A DNA stretch of 64,000 nt, taken from positions 186,001 through 250,000 of the forward strand of contig JAFKJK010000010.1 in the NCBI GenBank assembly GCA_017306015.1. The letters are read 5' to 3'. The stretch is from Propionibacteriaceae bacterium (lineage in GTDB: Bacteria; Actinomycetota; Actinomycetes; Propionibacteriales; Propionibacteriaceae). Below, piece by piece: positions 26,616-35,361 of this stretch (positions are counted from its first letter, which is position 1; the number at the start of each line of letters is the position of its first letter). A program made the position numbers and the translations under genes. A model generated the notes under the pieces. The model did not search any database, was not told the origin of the DNA, and was given only the letters and a program-made list of their open reading frames with translations.

Positions 26616-26954
26616 TCAGATGGCCGCCGTGCCGCTCTCACCGGTGCGGACGCGGACGAGGGTGTCGACCGGGATGATCCACACCTTGCCGTCGCCCACC
26701 TGCCCGGTGCGAGCCGCCTGGATCAGGACCCCGGCGAGCGCTTCGGCGTCCTCGTCGTCGGCCAGCACCTCGAGGCGCACCTTGGTGATGAAGTCGATCG
26801 TGTACTCCTCACCGCGGTAGACCTCGACGTGGCCGCGCTGGCGTCCGTACCCCGACACCTCGCTGACTGTCATTCCGCCGACGCCGTGGCGGACCAGCGC
26901 CTTCTGCACGGTCTCCAGCATCTCCGGCTGGATGATCGCCGTTACCAGCTTCAC
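26616..26954 (-). CDS. glnK: Nitrogen regulatory protein PII (GlnK type)
   Basis: 112 residues. PII trimers sense 2-oxoglutarate and ATP/ADP and gate AmtB. The T-loop reads GYGRQRGHVEVYRGEEYTIDF over its length, with modifiable Y51. The B-loop ARTGQVGDGKVWI and the C-terminal VRVRTGESGTAAI follow. It overlaps the amtB stop by 4 nt (26951-26954), so the two are co-expressed. Convergent with comF, which holds a copy of its middle. Confidence 0.95.
   Translation of the reverse strand: MKLVTAIIQPEMLETVQKALVRHGVGGMTVSEVSGYGRQRGHVEVYRGEEYTIDFITKVRLEVLADDEDAEALAGVLIQAARTGQVGDGKVWIIPVDTLVRVRTGESGTAAI
26653..26791 (+). repeat. Source copy in glnK of the comF-embedded segment
   Basis: Matches 26242-26380 at 138 of 139 positions; the copies are 411 bp apart. 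The glnK reading frame is complete and family-typical across it, so this is the likely donor. Confidence 0.9.
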
Positions 26955-28351
26955 TTCGAGGCTCCCGTCGTCACGGTCTCCGGCAGGTCGTCCCTGGTCA
27001 GGACGAGCGTGCGCTGGACCTTGTTGGTGTAGTAGACCGGGCTGAGGTCGTAGCCCGCCTCCGAGTGCTCGGCCAGGTCGATGCCGCTGAGCTCGTCGGA
27101 CGCGCTGATCCGCCAGCCGATCGTCCGCTTGATGAGCAGGGCGATCAGGTAGCTGATCACGAAGGCGTAGATCGTCACCGCGAGCGCCCCGACGAACTGG
27201 CGCCAGAGCTGGTCGAGACCGCCGCCGTAGAACAGGCCGGTCTTGCCCGCTGGGCTGGCAGGATCGGCCAGGAAGCCGATCAGCAGCGTGCCGACCCAGC
27301 CGCCGACGAAGTGGACGCCGACGACGTCGAGCGAGTCGTCATAGCCCAGCTTGTACTTCAGGCCGACGGCGTAGGCGCAGATCGCACCGGCGACGGCACC
27401 CACGACCAGGGCGCCGACCGGGCTCACCGAGCCGGCGGCCGGGGTGATCGCCACCAGGCCGGCGACGACGCCGGACGCGGCGCCGAGCGAGGTCGGGTGA
27501 CCGTCGCGGAACCGTTCCACGACCAGCCAGCCGAGCATTGCCGCCGCGGTCGCGGCCAGGGTGTTCACCCAGGCGACGGCGGCGCTGGTGCCGGCGGTGA
27601 GGGCCGAGCCGGCGTTGAAGCCGAACCACCCGAACCACAGCAGGCCGGCACCGAGCATCACCAGCGTCATGTTGTGCGGACGCATCGGCTTGGTGCCGAA
27701 CCCGATCCGCGGGCCGAGCACGAGGGCCAGCGCGAGTGCGGAGACGCCGGCGTTGATGTGGATCGCGGTGCCACCGGCGAAGTCCAGGACGCCCAGCCAG
27801 TTGGCGATCCAGCCGCCATGGCTGACGATGTTGCCCGCGTCGTCCTTCACGTCGAACGCGAACACCCAGCCAGCAACCGGGAAGTACACCAGGACGCCCC
27901 ACAACACGGTGAACAGCGTCCAGCCGCCGAACGAGGCCCGGTCCGCGATCGCGCCGGAGACCAGGGCCACCGCGATGATCGCGAAGCACGCCTGGAAGGC
28001 CACGAAGGCCAGCGCCGGGAGCGTGCCGGAGGTCGCGTCGGGCGACATCAACCCGTTCAGGCCGAACGCCTCCAGCGGGTTGCCCAGCAGGCCGATGTAG
28101 GCGGCGCCACCCTCCATGGTCGGAGGAGCGGCGAAGCCCAGGGAGTTGCCGAACGCCACGCTGTAGCCGAACAGGACCCAGAGCACACCGATGGTGCCCA
28201 TCGAGATGAAGCTCATCATCATCATGTTGAGCACGCCCTTGGCGCGCACCATGCCACCGTAGAAGAAGGCCAGACCGGGGGTCATCAGCAGCACCAGGGC
28301 GGCACTGGTGAGGACCCAAGCGGTGTCACCTGCACTGATATCCAACAACAT
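26951..28351 (-). CDS. amtB: Ammonium transporter AmtB
   Basis: 466 residues with eleven predicted TM helices and an N-terminal extracellular start (MLLDISAGDTAWVL). Family features include FYGGMVRAKGVLN, DFAGGTAIHINAG and GVHFVGGWVGTLL, which carry the twin-His pore region. It conducts ammonium and is regulated by GlnK binding, encoded just downstream. A GTTAC-type half-site array lies 24-82 nt upstream of the ATG, consistent with GlnR nitrogen control. Confidence 0.96.
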   Translation of the reverse strand: MLLDISAGDTAWVLTSAALVLLMTPGLAFFYGGMVRAKGVLNMMMMSFISMGTIGVLWVLFGYSVAFGNSLGFAAPPTMEGGAAYIGLLGNPLEAFGLNGLMSPDATSGTLPALAFVAFQACFAIIAVALVSGAIADRASFGGWTLFTVLWGVLVYFPVAGWVFAFDVKDDAGNIVSHGGWIANWLGVLDFAGGTAIHINAGVSALALALVLGPRIGFGTKPMRPHNMTLVMLGAGLLWFGWFGFNAGSALTAGTSAAVAWVNTLAATAAAMLGWLVVERFRDGHPTSLGAASGVVAGLVAITPAAGSVSPVGALVVGAVAGAICAYAVGLKYKLGYDDSLDVVGVHFVGGWVGTLLIGFLADPASPAGKTGLFYGGGLDQLWRQFVGALAVTIYAFVISYLIALLIKRTIGWRISASDELSGIDLAEHSEAGYDLSPVYYTNKVQRTLVLTRDDLPETVTTGASK

Positions 28352-28374
28352 GGCTAGCAGCGTTCCCCACGGCT

Positions 28375-28433
28375 GTTACGCCCGGACGCCGTCCGTGTTA
28401 CGGGGCAGTTAGGCGGTGTTACAGCATGGTTGC
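28375..28433 (-). promoter_or_regulatory. GlnR-like half-site array upstream of amtB
   Basis: On the plus strand GTTAC occurs at 28375, 28397 and 28418, GTTAG at 28408 and GTTGC at 28429, phased at 10-11 bp. On the amtB strand this reads as repeated GTAAC/CTAAC/GCAAC with AC-n9-AC spacing, as known for actinobacterial GlnR sites. Binding is inferred. Confidence 0.5.
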
Positions 28434-28630
28434 GGCCGCCCGCCGCGGGACACCGGTCAGACACAGCGGGGACATGGCGGTTTCGCTGGCCTAGGCAGTG
28501 CGCCCCGGCTAGGTTGGGAGCATGGCACCACGAGCCGGCGTCCAGTCCTCACAGGCTGGAGGCCGGACCGGTGCCTTTGCTGTCCGCGCTTGTCACAAGG
28601 CCAAGCGCCCGCTTCACGAGGAGGGCTTTC

Positions 28631-29248
28631 ATGGACGTCCTGGTTACCGGTCGGCACTGCCAGATCCCCGATGAGTTCAGGGTCCGGGTCGAAGAGAAGA
28701 TCGCCTCGATCGAGAAGCTCAAAGACCGGGTGCTGAGGGTCGAGGTCCAGGTCATCACGTACACGAGTAGACGCCAGCCGGACCAGTCGACCAAGGTCGA
28801 GATCACCCTGCGCGGACGCGGGCCGGTGGTGCGTGCCGAGGCTTTCGCCGACGACAAGACCGTGGCCTTCGACCATGCCCTGGACCGGCTGAAGGCCCAG
28901 TTGCGCCGTGCGTCCGACCGGCGCAAGAACCATCGCGGGCTGCGCGAGTCCGTCGAGCCGGGGACGCCGGTGCTCCCGGTGGACGTTGAGGAGTCGCGTC
29001 CCGAGATCCGCAAGATCGCCGGGCTGGAGGTCACCGGCGACGGCCCGCTGGTCGTGCGTGAGAAGTTCTTCGACGCCGTCCCGCTGACCCTCGCCCAGGC
29101 ACTCGACGAGATGGAGCTCGTCGGCCACGACTTCTTCATCTACGTGGACGCCGAGACCGGTGCGCCGAGCGCCGTCTACCGGCGCAAGGCCTACGACTAC
29201 GGCGTCCTGCACCTGAACCTGGCGGGTGCTGCTGAAGCCACCGCCTGA
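28631..29248 (+). CDS. hpf: Long-form ribosome hibernation-promoting factor
   Basis: 205 residues. The N-terminal domain (MDVLVTGRHCQIPDEFR to about residue 100) is the RaiA-type 30S-binding fold. The C-terminal dimerisation domain has LVVREKFFDAVPLTLAQALDEMELVGHDFF split by the usual turn, then SAVYRRKAYDYGVLHL. Long HPF dimerises ribosomes to 100S particles in stationary phase. A GAGGAGG site precedes ATG 28631. secA, usually next in actinobacteria, is not present downstream. Confidence 0.93.
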   Translation: MDVLVTGRHCQIPDEFRVRVEEKIASIEKLKDRVLRVEVQVITYTSRRQPDQSTKVEITLRGRGPVVRAEAFADDKTVAFDHALDRLKAQLRRASDRRKNHRGLRESVEPGTPVLPVDVEESRPEIRKIAGLEVTGDGPLVVREKFFDAVPLTLAQALDEMELVGHDFFIYVDAETGAPSAVYRRKAYDYGVLHLNLAGAAEATA

Positions 29249-29259
29249 TCACCTGTCGC

Positions 29260-29328
29260 CGAGCGCCTCTGTTCCGGTCGGACGCCACCACCTGCGCTGT
29301 GGCGAATGACCGGAACGGAGGCGTTCGG
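29260..29328. repeat. Dispersed hairpin repeat, copy 1
   Basis: A 69-nt imperfect inverted repeat. CGCCTC and GTTCCGGTC on the left pair with GACCGGAAC and GAGGCG on the right, with an inner CGCCAC/GTGGCG stem. It lies just after hpf and could also act as its terminator. A related copy is at 42346-42414; both share GGCGAATGACCGGAA. Confidence 0.65.
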
Positions 29329-29414
29329 TGTCTGGACGGGACGGAGGGCGGTCAGCGGCGACCGGGGCACACCGCTAGGGTGACGGCAACCACCACCCGG
29401 CACTGGAGGCGGCA

Positions 29415-30890
29415 GTGAAGCGACCCGTCGCGACGTACATCCTGGTCAGCCTGATCGTGGGCTTCCTCGCAGTCCCGGTAGCGGTCTCCGTGGTGTGGCT
29501 GCTGGCCAGCATCGCCGGCTCGATGGGGGACCTCACTCAGGAGTGGGTGGCGGTCGTGCTGGTGGCCTTCGTGGTCAGCGGTCTGCTGGCGGTGCCGTTG
29601 GGGCGGTGGTCGCGCCGCCCGTCCACGTGGCGGGGTGCGTTGCTGCCGGTGGTCGTCCCGCCGGTCTACTACCTCGCCGCCTGGGTGGTGGCCTTCGGCG
29701 TCACCGGGCTGGCCTACGGCGACACCCTGCCGGTGGCGGCCTTCACCCACGCGCCCTACGCCCTCGTCCTGCTCTGGGTCCAACTGACCGCCGCCCCGGT
29801 ACTCCTCCCGGCGACGCTCGTCGCCGTCCTGCTGGGGACGCTCGTGGGCTTCGTCCTGGGCTGCCTTCGCCGTCCCGCGAACGGACGGGGGTGGCTGGTG
29901 GCCGTGCTCGTCGCCGCCCTGCTGATCGCTGGAGTCGGCGTCGGCCAGGTCGTCCAGGCGGCGGTGAACAGCAGAGTGCTGGACAACGGAGCCACCGTGT
30001 CGACGGAGGTTGATCTGAACAGGTACCGGCCGTTCGAACCCGGCAATGCGCTGGTCGTGCCGGTGCGCAAGCCCACGTTGAGCATTGCGACGGACCATCC
30101 CGTGCTGGACGGCGCCACCGCCGCCTTCCCGATCTACGCCGCGATGGGCCAGGCCATCTACCAGCTCCCGGACGGCAGCACGGCCGAGGACCGCGGGGAG
30201 TTCGTCGACCGGTACCTGGCCTGCAGCAACACCCGGGAGGGCTACGCCAAGCTGGTCGACGGGACGGTCGACGTGTTCTTCGGGGCGCAACCGTCCCAGG
30301 CCCAGCAGCAGGCGGCGAAGGGCGCCGGCCGGAAGCTCACGCTCACCCCGATCGGACGGGAGGCGTTCGTCGTCTTCGTGAACCAGGACAACCCGGTGTC
30401 TGGCCTGACCACGGCGCAGATCCGGGACATCTACACCAGGAAGCTGACGAACTGGAGCCAGCTCGGCGGACGGGACGAGGCGATCCTGGCCTTCCAGCGT
30501 CCCGAGGGTTCCGGGAGCCAGACGGTGATGGAGTCGAAGGTGATGCAGGGCCAGCAGCTGGCGTCCCCGCTGAAGGAGGAGACCGTCGAGGGGATGGGCG
30601 GCATCCTCAGCAAGGTCGCCGACTACCGCAACTCCTCAGCCGCGATCGGCTACTCGTTCCGGTGGTACGCGACCGTGATGAACGGCAATCCGGGGATCAA
30701 GCTGCTCGCCGTCGACGGTGTGGAGCCCACGCCGGAGAACATCCGTAACGGCACCTACCCGTTCACCGTCGACGTCTATGCGGTGACGGCAGGCACGACG
30801 AACCCCAACGCGAAGAAGCTGGTCGACTGGGTGGTCTCGGACGAGGGCCAGTCCCTGATCGAGCAGGTCGGCTACGTCGGCCTCAGGTGA
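29415..30890 (+). CDS. Membrane-anchored phosphate-binding-protein-like (PstS fold) protein
   Basis: 491 residues. The first ~175 contain five or six TM helices (ILVSLIVGFLAVPVAVSVVW, then several more). Residues ~195-490 form a PstS-like periplasmic-binding domain with VDVFFGAQPSQAQQQ, EAFVVFVNQDNPVSGLTTAQIRDIY, TNWSQLGG and RPEGSGSQTVME, all typical of the phosphate-binding family. No pstC, pstA or pstB is nearby. It may sense or tether phosphate or another oxyanion at the membrane; the role is unassigned. A GGAGGCGG site precedes the ATG. Confidence 0.78.
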   Translation: MKRPVATYILVSLIVGFLAVPVAVSVVWLLASIAGSMGDLTQEWVAVVLVAFVVSGLLAVPLGRWSRRPSTWRGALLPVVVPPVYYLAAWVVAFGVTGLAYGDTLPVAAFTHAPYALVLLWVQLTAAPVLLPATLVAVLLGTLVGFVLGCLRRPANGRGWLVAVLVAALLIAGVGVGQVVQAAVNSRVLDNGATVSTEVDLNRYRPFEPGNALVVPVRKPTLSIATDHPVLDGATAAFPIYAAMGQAIYQLPDGSTAEDRGEFVDRYLACSNTREGYAKLVDGTVDVFFGAQPSQAQQQAAKGAGRKLTLTPIGREAFVVFVNQDNPVSGLTTAQIRDIYTRKLTNWSQLGGRDEAILAFQRPEGSGSQTVMESKVMQGQQLASPLKEETVEGMGGILSKVADYRNSSAAIGYSFRWYATVMNGNPGIKLLAVDGVEPTPENIRNGTYPFTVDVYAVTAGTTNPNAKKLVDWVVSDEGQSLIEQVGYVGLR

Positions 30891-30913
30891 TCCGACCCGA
30901 GTTGTCGGTCCAT

Positions 30914-30935
30914 CCATGGCACCGTTGAGCCATGG
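30914..30935. promoter_or_regulatory. Inverted repeat over the start of a TetR gene
   Basis: CCATGGC (30914-30920) and GCCATGG (30929-30935) flank 8 nt and include the ATG at 30932. Its position suggests autoregulation of the TetR gene. Confidence 0.35.
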
Positions 30936-31648
30936 CGATCAGTGCGGGCGGTGCGGCCACCGCCAGAGACCCCGGGCCCAAGGGGCTCGACGCGGGGAAG
31001 GTCGTCGAGGCCGCCACCCGACTGACCCGTGAGCACGGTCTGACGGGCTGGTCGATGAGAGACCTCGCCGCGGACCTGAACGTGGCGACCTCAGCGATCT
31101 ACCACCACGTCGGCGACCGGGCGGCAGTGCTCCGAGAGGTGGTCGCCGGACTTGTCGCCGCCGTGAAACGCGCCGACCCCGAGCTTGACTGGCAGGAATG
31201 GTTCGAACAGACGCTGTCTTCGCTGTGGGGCATGCTGCGTGATCACCGGGGCGTCGCTCACTGGCTGATGATGCACGGCCCGACAACGGCAGGGGCCGTC
31301 GACCTGGTCGACGCCGGGATCGCCAGCCTCCAGCGCGGCGGGTTCGGCGAGCACGCCGGCTTCGCCCATGTGTTGCTGCTGAACCAGGTCATCGGAGCGG
31401 CCTCCCTCGCAGACGATCGCAGAGTCGGCGGCGAGGCCGACGGCGATCGAGGACGGGGGACCATGCTCGCCGACTTCGAGCGGCTCGCGCCGGTCAGCCC
31501 CGGGATGTCGGCGCTGACGGAGTCGATGCTGCGGCCGGTGGTGGACCGTCCAGCCGTCCTGGAGCGGTACCTGCAGGACGCGTTGCGCACGACGATGAAG
31601 GGGCTGGCGGCGGAGCTCGCCGACGGGTGGAAGACCAGCCGGTCATGA
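30932..31648 (+). CDS. TetR family regulator
   Basis: 238 residues. The N-terminal HTH spans KVVEAATRLTREHGLTGWSMRDLAADLNVATSAIYHHVGDRAA (about residues 23-66). A TetR_C-type domain follows, with WGMLRDHRGVAHWLMMHGP. It precedes the DtxR-box ABC operon by 174 nt and may or may not regulate it. No ligand is inferable. Confidence 0.85.
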   Translation: MAISAGGAATARDPGPKGLDAGKVVEAATRLTREHGLTGWSMRDLAADLNVATSAIYHHVGDRAAVLREVVAGLVAAVKRADPELDWQEWFEQTLSSLWGMLRDHRGVAHWLMMHGPTTAGAVDLVDAGIASLQRGGFGEHAGFAHVLLLNQVIGAASLADDRRVGGEADGDRGRGTMLADFERLAPVSPGMSALTESMLRPVVDRPAVLERYLQDALRTTMKGLAAELADGWKTSRS

Positions 31649-31729
31649 GGCCGATGCGGTAGGCCAACAGCCCGGTTATGTCGCCCAGACCGATGCCGGC
31701 AGAGCCCGGAGCAAGGGTTCGTCTCAGTA

Positions 31730-31748
31730 TTAGGTAAGCCTTACCTTA
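31730..31748 (+). promoter_or_regulatory. DtxR/IdeR box upstream of siderophore ABC operon
   Basis: TTAGGTAAGCCTTACCTTA matches the 19-bp DtxR/IdeR consensus at 15 of 19 positions and is nearly palindromic. It lies 75 nt upstream of the first ABC gene, so Fe2+-dependent repression is predicted. Confidence 0.75.
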
Positions 31749-31822
31749 GCCACCTGCCCTGTGTGACACTTAGCCTGATGTAACACTGTCACACCGTAGT
31801 GACAGCCGTGTATGGAGGGAGA

Positions 31823-33634
31823 ATGGTGGTGTACGCAGTCGCAGACGTCAGGGAAGATGGGGACGTGGGTGAACCGCACCGGCTCGGTCTCTCCCGCCTG
31901 CTGAACCCTGCCAAGCCGGCCCTGGTCGTGGCCGTCGGGCTGACTGCGGCGGCCACCCTCGCCGGTGTGGTCCCGTTCATCGGCGTCGTGGAGCTGGCCA
32001 GGATCCTGCTGCCGTCGGCCGAGGGCAGGCCGGTCGATGGGGACAGGGCCTGGACAGTGGTGTGGATCATCGTCGCCGCGCTGGTGGTGCGCGTCCTCAG
32101 CCAGTTCGCGGCCCTGACGATCACCCATCTCGCCGACGCTGCCCTCGGGGCGAGCCTCAGGAGGCGGCTGGTGGCCCACCTGCGGCTGGTGCCACTGGGA
32201 TGGTTCGGGGCCAATGCCTCCGGCAGGGTGAAGAAGGCAGCTCAGGACGACGTCTCCACGATGCACAATCTGGTCGCCCACTCGATCACGGACACCGCCG
32301 CTGCGATCGTCCTGCCGCTCGCGACGATGACCTACCTGCTCGCGGTCGAGTGGCGGATGGCCGTCGTCGCCGTGGTGCCGCTGGTGGTCGCCGTGGCGCT
32401 GTACGTCGTGGCGGTCGGCGGCGGCATGGAGTTCTACCGGCGCTACGACGCGTCGCTGGCCGAGATCAACGCGGCGACGGTCGAGTACGCCAGCGGGGTT
32501 GCCGTGGTGAAGGCCTTCGGAGAAGTGGGACGTGCCCATTCCGGCTTCGCCGAGGCCTGCGAGCGCTTCCTGGTCTTCTTCCGTGCCTGGATGCGGCAGG
32601 CGGGTGTCGCCGGCGTCCTGATGGAGATCGCGTCCTCCCCGCCCGTGGCCTTGGCGTTGCTCGCACTGGCGGGCGTGGCCCTCGTGAGCGGTGGCACCCC
32701 CTTCCTCGACATCCTGCCCGGTCTGGTGCTCGGCCTTGGCGTGTCCGCTCCCGTGATGGCGCTCGGCTACAGCTTCCAGGACATCCGGGAGGCTCGGGAG
32801 GCGGCTGGGCACGTCGGTGAGATCCTGGCCATCAAGGCGATCCCCGAGCCGCTCGAGCCGAGTACCCCGGCAGGGTCGGTCGTCGACATCGAGGGGGTGA
32901 CCTTCCGCTACGAGCCGGACGCCCTGGCTCTCGACGCCGTCGCCCTTCGGCTGGAGCCCGGCACCGTGACGGCGCTGGTCGGGGCGTCCGGATCGGGAAA
33001 GTCGACGCTCGCGAGGCTGATTCCCCGGTTCTACGATCCGCAGCAGGGTCGGGTGGCGATCGGTGGTGTGCCGGTCGACCAGGTCGGGTCGGCATCGCTC
33101 TACCGTCACGTCGGCTTCGTCTTCCAGGACGACTACCTGCTGCGGGCGAGCCTGCACGACAACATCGCCCTGGGTCGGCCCGATGCCACGCGAGAGGCCG
33201 TCAGAGCGGCGGCAGCGGCTGCCCAGATCGATCAGCGGATCAACGAGCTGCCACGCGGCTACGACTCGGTGCTCGGCCAGGACGCCGTCCTCTCCGGGGG
33301 CGAGCGGCAACGGGTCGCGATCGCGAGAGCCCTGCTGGCGGACTCGCCGGTCCTGATCCTGGACGAGGCGACGGCGTTCGCCGACCCGGACTCAGAAGTG
33401 GCGATCCAGCGGGCCCTTGCCGAACTCGTCAAGGGCCGGACTCTTCTGGTGATCGCTCATCGCCTGCACACCATCCGGCACGCAGACCAGATCGTCGTCC
33501 TCGCCGCGGGGCGGGTGGTGGAGACCGGACGCCACGAGGAGTTGCTGGCGGCGGACGGCGAGTACTCCCGCTTGTGGAGAGCCACCGGGGCCCACCCGTA
33601 CGCGGACACGCAGACCGGCGGGGGTGCCCGATGA
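31823..33634 (+). CDS. ABC transporter half-subunit (IrtA/YbtP-like), iron-siderophore import
   Basis: 603-residue TM-NBD half-transporter: six TM helices in residues ~30-290, then an NBD with Walker A GASGSGKST (~388), signature [16 protein letters not shown] (~490), Walker B LILDEATAFADP and switch His in IAHRLHTIRH. The pairing with a second half-transporter, the MFS gene after it and the DtxR box upstream match IrtAB/YbtPQ siderophore importers, although the exporter fold could also serve efflux. ATG 31823 has a GGAGGG site; the stop overlaps the next gene (ATGA). Confidence 0.82.
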   Translation: MVVYAVADVREDGDVGEPHRLGLSRLLNPAKPALVVAVGLTAAATLAGVVPFIGVVELARILLPSAEGRPVDGDRAWTVVWIIVAALVVRVLSQFAALTITHLADAALGASLRRRLVAHLRLVPLGWFGANASGRVKKAAQDDVSTMHNLVAHSITDTAAAIVLPLATMTYLLAVEWRMAVVAVVPLVVAVALYVVAVGGGMEFYRRYDASLAEINAATVEYASGVAVVKAFGEVGRAHSGFAEACERFLVFFRAWMRQAGVAGVLMEIASSPPVALALLALAGVALVSGGTPFLDILPGLVLGLGVSAPVMALGYSFQDIREAREAAGHVGEILAIKAIPEPLEPSTPAGSVVDIEGVTFRYEPDALALDAVALRLEPGTVTALVGASGSGKSTLARLIPRFYDPQQGRVAIGGVPVDQVGSASLYRHVGFVFQDDYLLRASLHDNIALGRPDATREAVRAAAAAAQIDQRINELPRGYDSVLGQDAVLSGGERQRVAIARALLADSPVLILDEATAFADPDSEVAIQRALAELVKGRTLLVIAHRLHTIRHADQIVVLAAGRVVETGRHEELLAADGEYSRLWRATGAHPYADTQTGGGAR

Positions 33635-35361
33635 TCCACGACCTTCGCGCCTTGCTGCCGAGCCCGAGGCGGCTCGACCTGATGATCGCGCTCTCCGTCC
33701 TCGCCTCGATCCTGCAGGGCTTGACCTTCGTTGCGCTCGTCCCACTGCTGCGCGCGCTGATCGCAGGCGATGCCGCAGCCGGCTGGCGCTGGGTGGTGGC
33801 GCTGGTTGCGGCCGCGACCGGCTTCGGCGTCACGGTCTGGTCGAGCGCCGTCGTCGGACAGCGGCTCGCGGTGGATATCTGCGGGAACCTCTATCGGCGC
33901 ATCGGCGACAAGATCGTCCGGCTGCCGCTCGGGGTGATCGACCTTGAGTTCGTCGGCAGGCTCGCCCGCCTCACCGGGAAGGGCGTGATGCAGGTCGCGA
34001 CCGTTCCGGCCCACCTCATCCGTCCGATGGTCACGGCGCTCGGCACCCCGGTCACCGTCGTGGTGGGAATGTCGCTGATCGACGGACGGATCGGTCTGGT
34101 CGCCCTGGTCTGCCTGCCGCTCCTTGCACTGACCTACCGGTACACCGCGCGGCGGGTGGCGCAGCGGGACCGGGACCACGCCGCGGCCACAGCCTCGGCG
34201 GCAGGCAGGATCGTCGAGTTCGCCCGTGTGCAACCGGCACTGCGCGCGTTCCGGGGTCCGGCCGGCCATCGGGAACTGGAGCGAGCCCTGGAGGAGCAGG
34301 GCCGCAGCTACCGCTCGCTGCTGTTCAGTGGAGCGGCGGGTATGGGGACCTTCACCCTGGCGGTACAGGTGGTGGTGACCGCGTTGATCGTCGCAACGGC
34401 GTCCTTTGCCCTCACCGGCGAGCTGGATGTCGCAACGCTGGTCGCGCTCCAGGTTCTCGCACTCCGGTTCGCGGAGCCATTGGTGATGGTGGCCAACCTC
34501 GGCTCGTCGATGAGGATCTCGGCCAACACCCTGCAGGAGCTCCACGGAATCCTGGACGCACCCGAGCTGCCAGAGCCGGACGCGCGGACAGCACCGTGGC
34601 CGGCGGACCCCGGGATCGCCCTCCGCGGGGTGTGCTTCGGCTACGAACCGGACGCCCCGGTCCTCACCGGCATCACGTTCACGGTGGCTCCCGGCACGAC
34701 GACCGCGCTCGTCGGGCCTTCCGGAGCCGGCAAGACGACGCTCACCAAGCTCATCGCCCGCTTCCACGACGTGACGGCCGGTCAGGTGCTGATCGGCGGG
34801 GTCGATGTGAGAGAACTGGGGACGGCCCGCACCATGGCCGTGGTCTCCCCGGTCTTCCAGGACGTCTACCTGTTCTCCGGAAGCCTCCTGGACAACATCC
34901 GGATGGGCCGGCCCGGGGCCAGTGATGAGGAGGTCCTCGCAGCCGGCCGGGCCGCAGAGGTCGAGGAGATCGCAGCCAGGCTCGGGAACGGTTGGGAGTC
35001 CGAGGTCGGCGAGGGTGGGGGCCTCCTGTCCGGTGGCGAGCGGCAGCGGGTGTCGATCGCCCGGGCCATCCTCAAAGACGCGCCGATCCTGCTGCTGGAC
35101 GAGGCCACCAGCGCCCTGGACCCGGTCAACGAACGGGCCGTGTCCGGGGCGCTGCACCACCTCGCGGGCCGCTCGCGGATCGTGGTCGCCCACCGTCTGG
35201 ACACGGTGATCAACGCCGACCAGATCGTGGTGCTGACTGCTGACGGGCGGATCGCAGAGGTCGGCACCCATTCCGGACTGCTGCGCGCGGGCGGTCCCTA
35301 TGCCCACTTCTGGCGGACGAGAACGGAGGCTGAGGGATGGACGCTCGCGGCGCGGCGATGA
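33631..35361 (+). CDS. ABC transporter half-subunit (IrtB/YbtQ-like), iron-siderophore import
   Basis: 576-residue TM-NBD half-transporter. Six TM helices, then Walker A GPSGAGKTT (~362), FQDVYLFSGSLLDNI, signature LSGGERQRVSIARAI (~466), Walker B ILLLDEATSALDP and switch His VVAHRLDTV. It presumably forms a heterodimer with the upstream half. ATG 33631 overlaps the previous stop. The last 25 nt overlap the MFS gene, so the three are one operon under the DtxR box. Confidence 0.84.
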   Translation: MIHDLRALLPSPRRLDLMIALSVLASILQGLTFVALVPLLRALIAGDAAAGWRWVVALVAAATGFGVTVWSSAVVGQRLAVDICGNLYRRIGDKIVRLPLGVIDLEFVGRLARLTGKGVMQVATVPAHLIRPMVTALGTPVTVVVGMSLIDGRIGLVALVCLPLLALTYRYTARRVAQRDRDHAAATASAAGRIVEFARVQPALRAFRGPAGHRELERALEEQGRSYRSLLFSGAAGMGTFTLAVQVVVTALIVATASFALTGELDVATLVALQVLALRFAEPLVMVANLGSSMRISANTLQELHGILDAPELPEPDARTAPWPADPGIALRGVCFGYEPDAPVLTGITFTVAPGTTTALVGPSGAGKTTLTKLIARFHDVTAGQVLIGGVDVRELGTARTMAVVSPVFQDVYLFSGSLLDNIRMGRPGASDEEVLAAGRAAEVEEIAARLGNGWESEVGEGGGLLSGGERQRVSIARAILKDAPILLLDEATSALDPVNERAVSGALHHLAGRSRIVVAHRLDTVINADQIVVLTADGRIAEVGTHSGLLRAGGPYAHFWRTRTEAEGWTLAARR

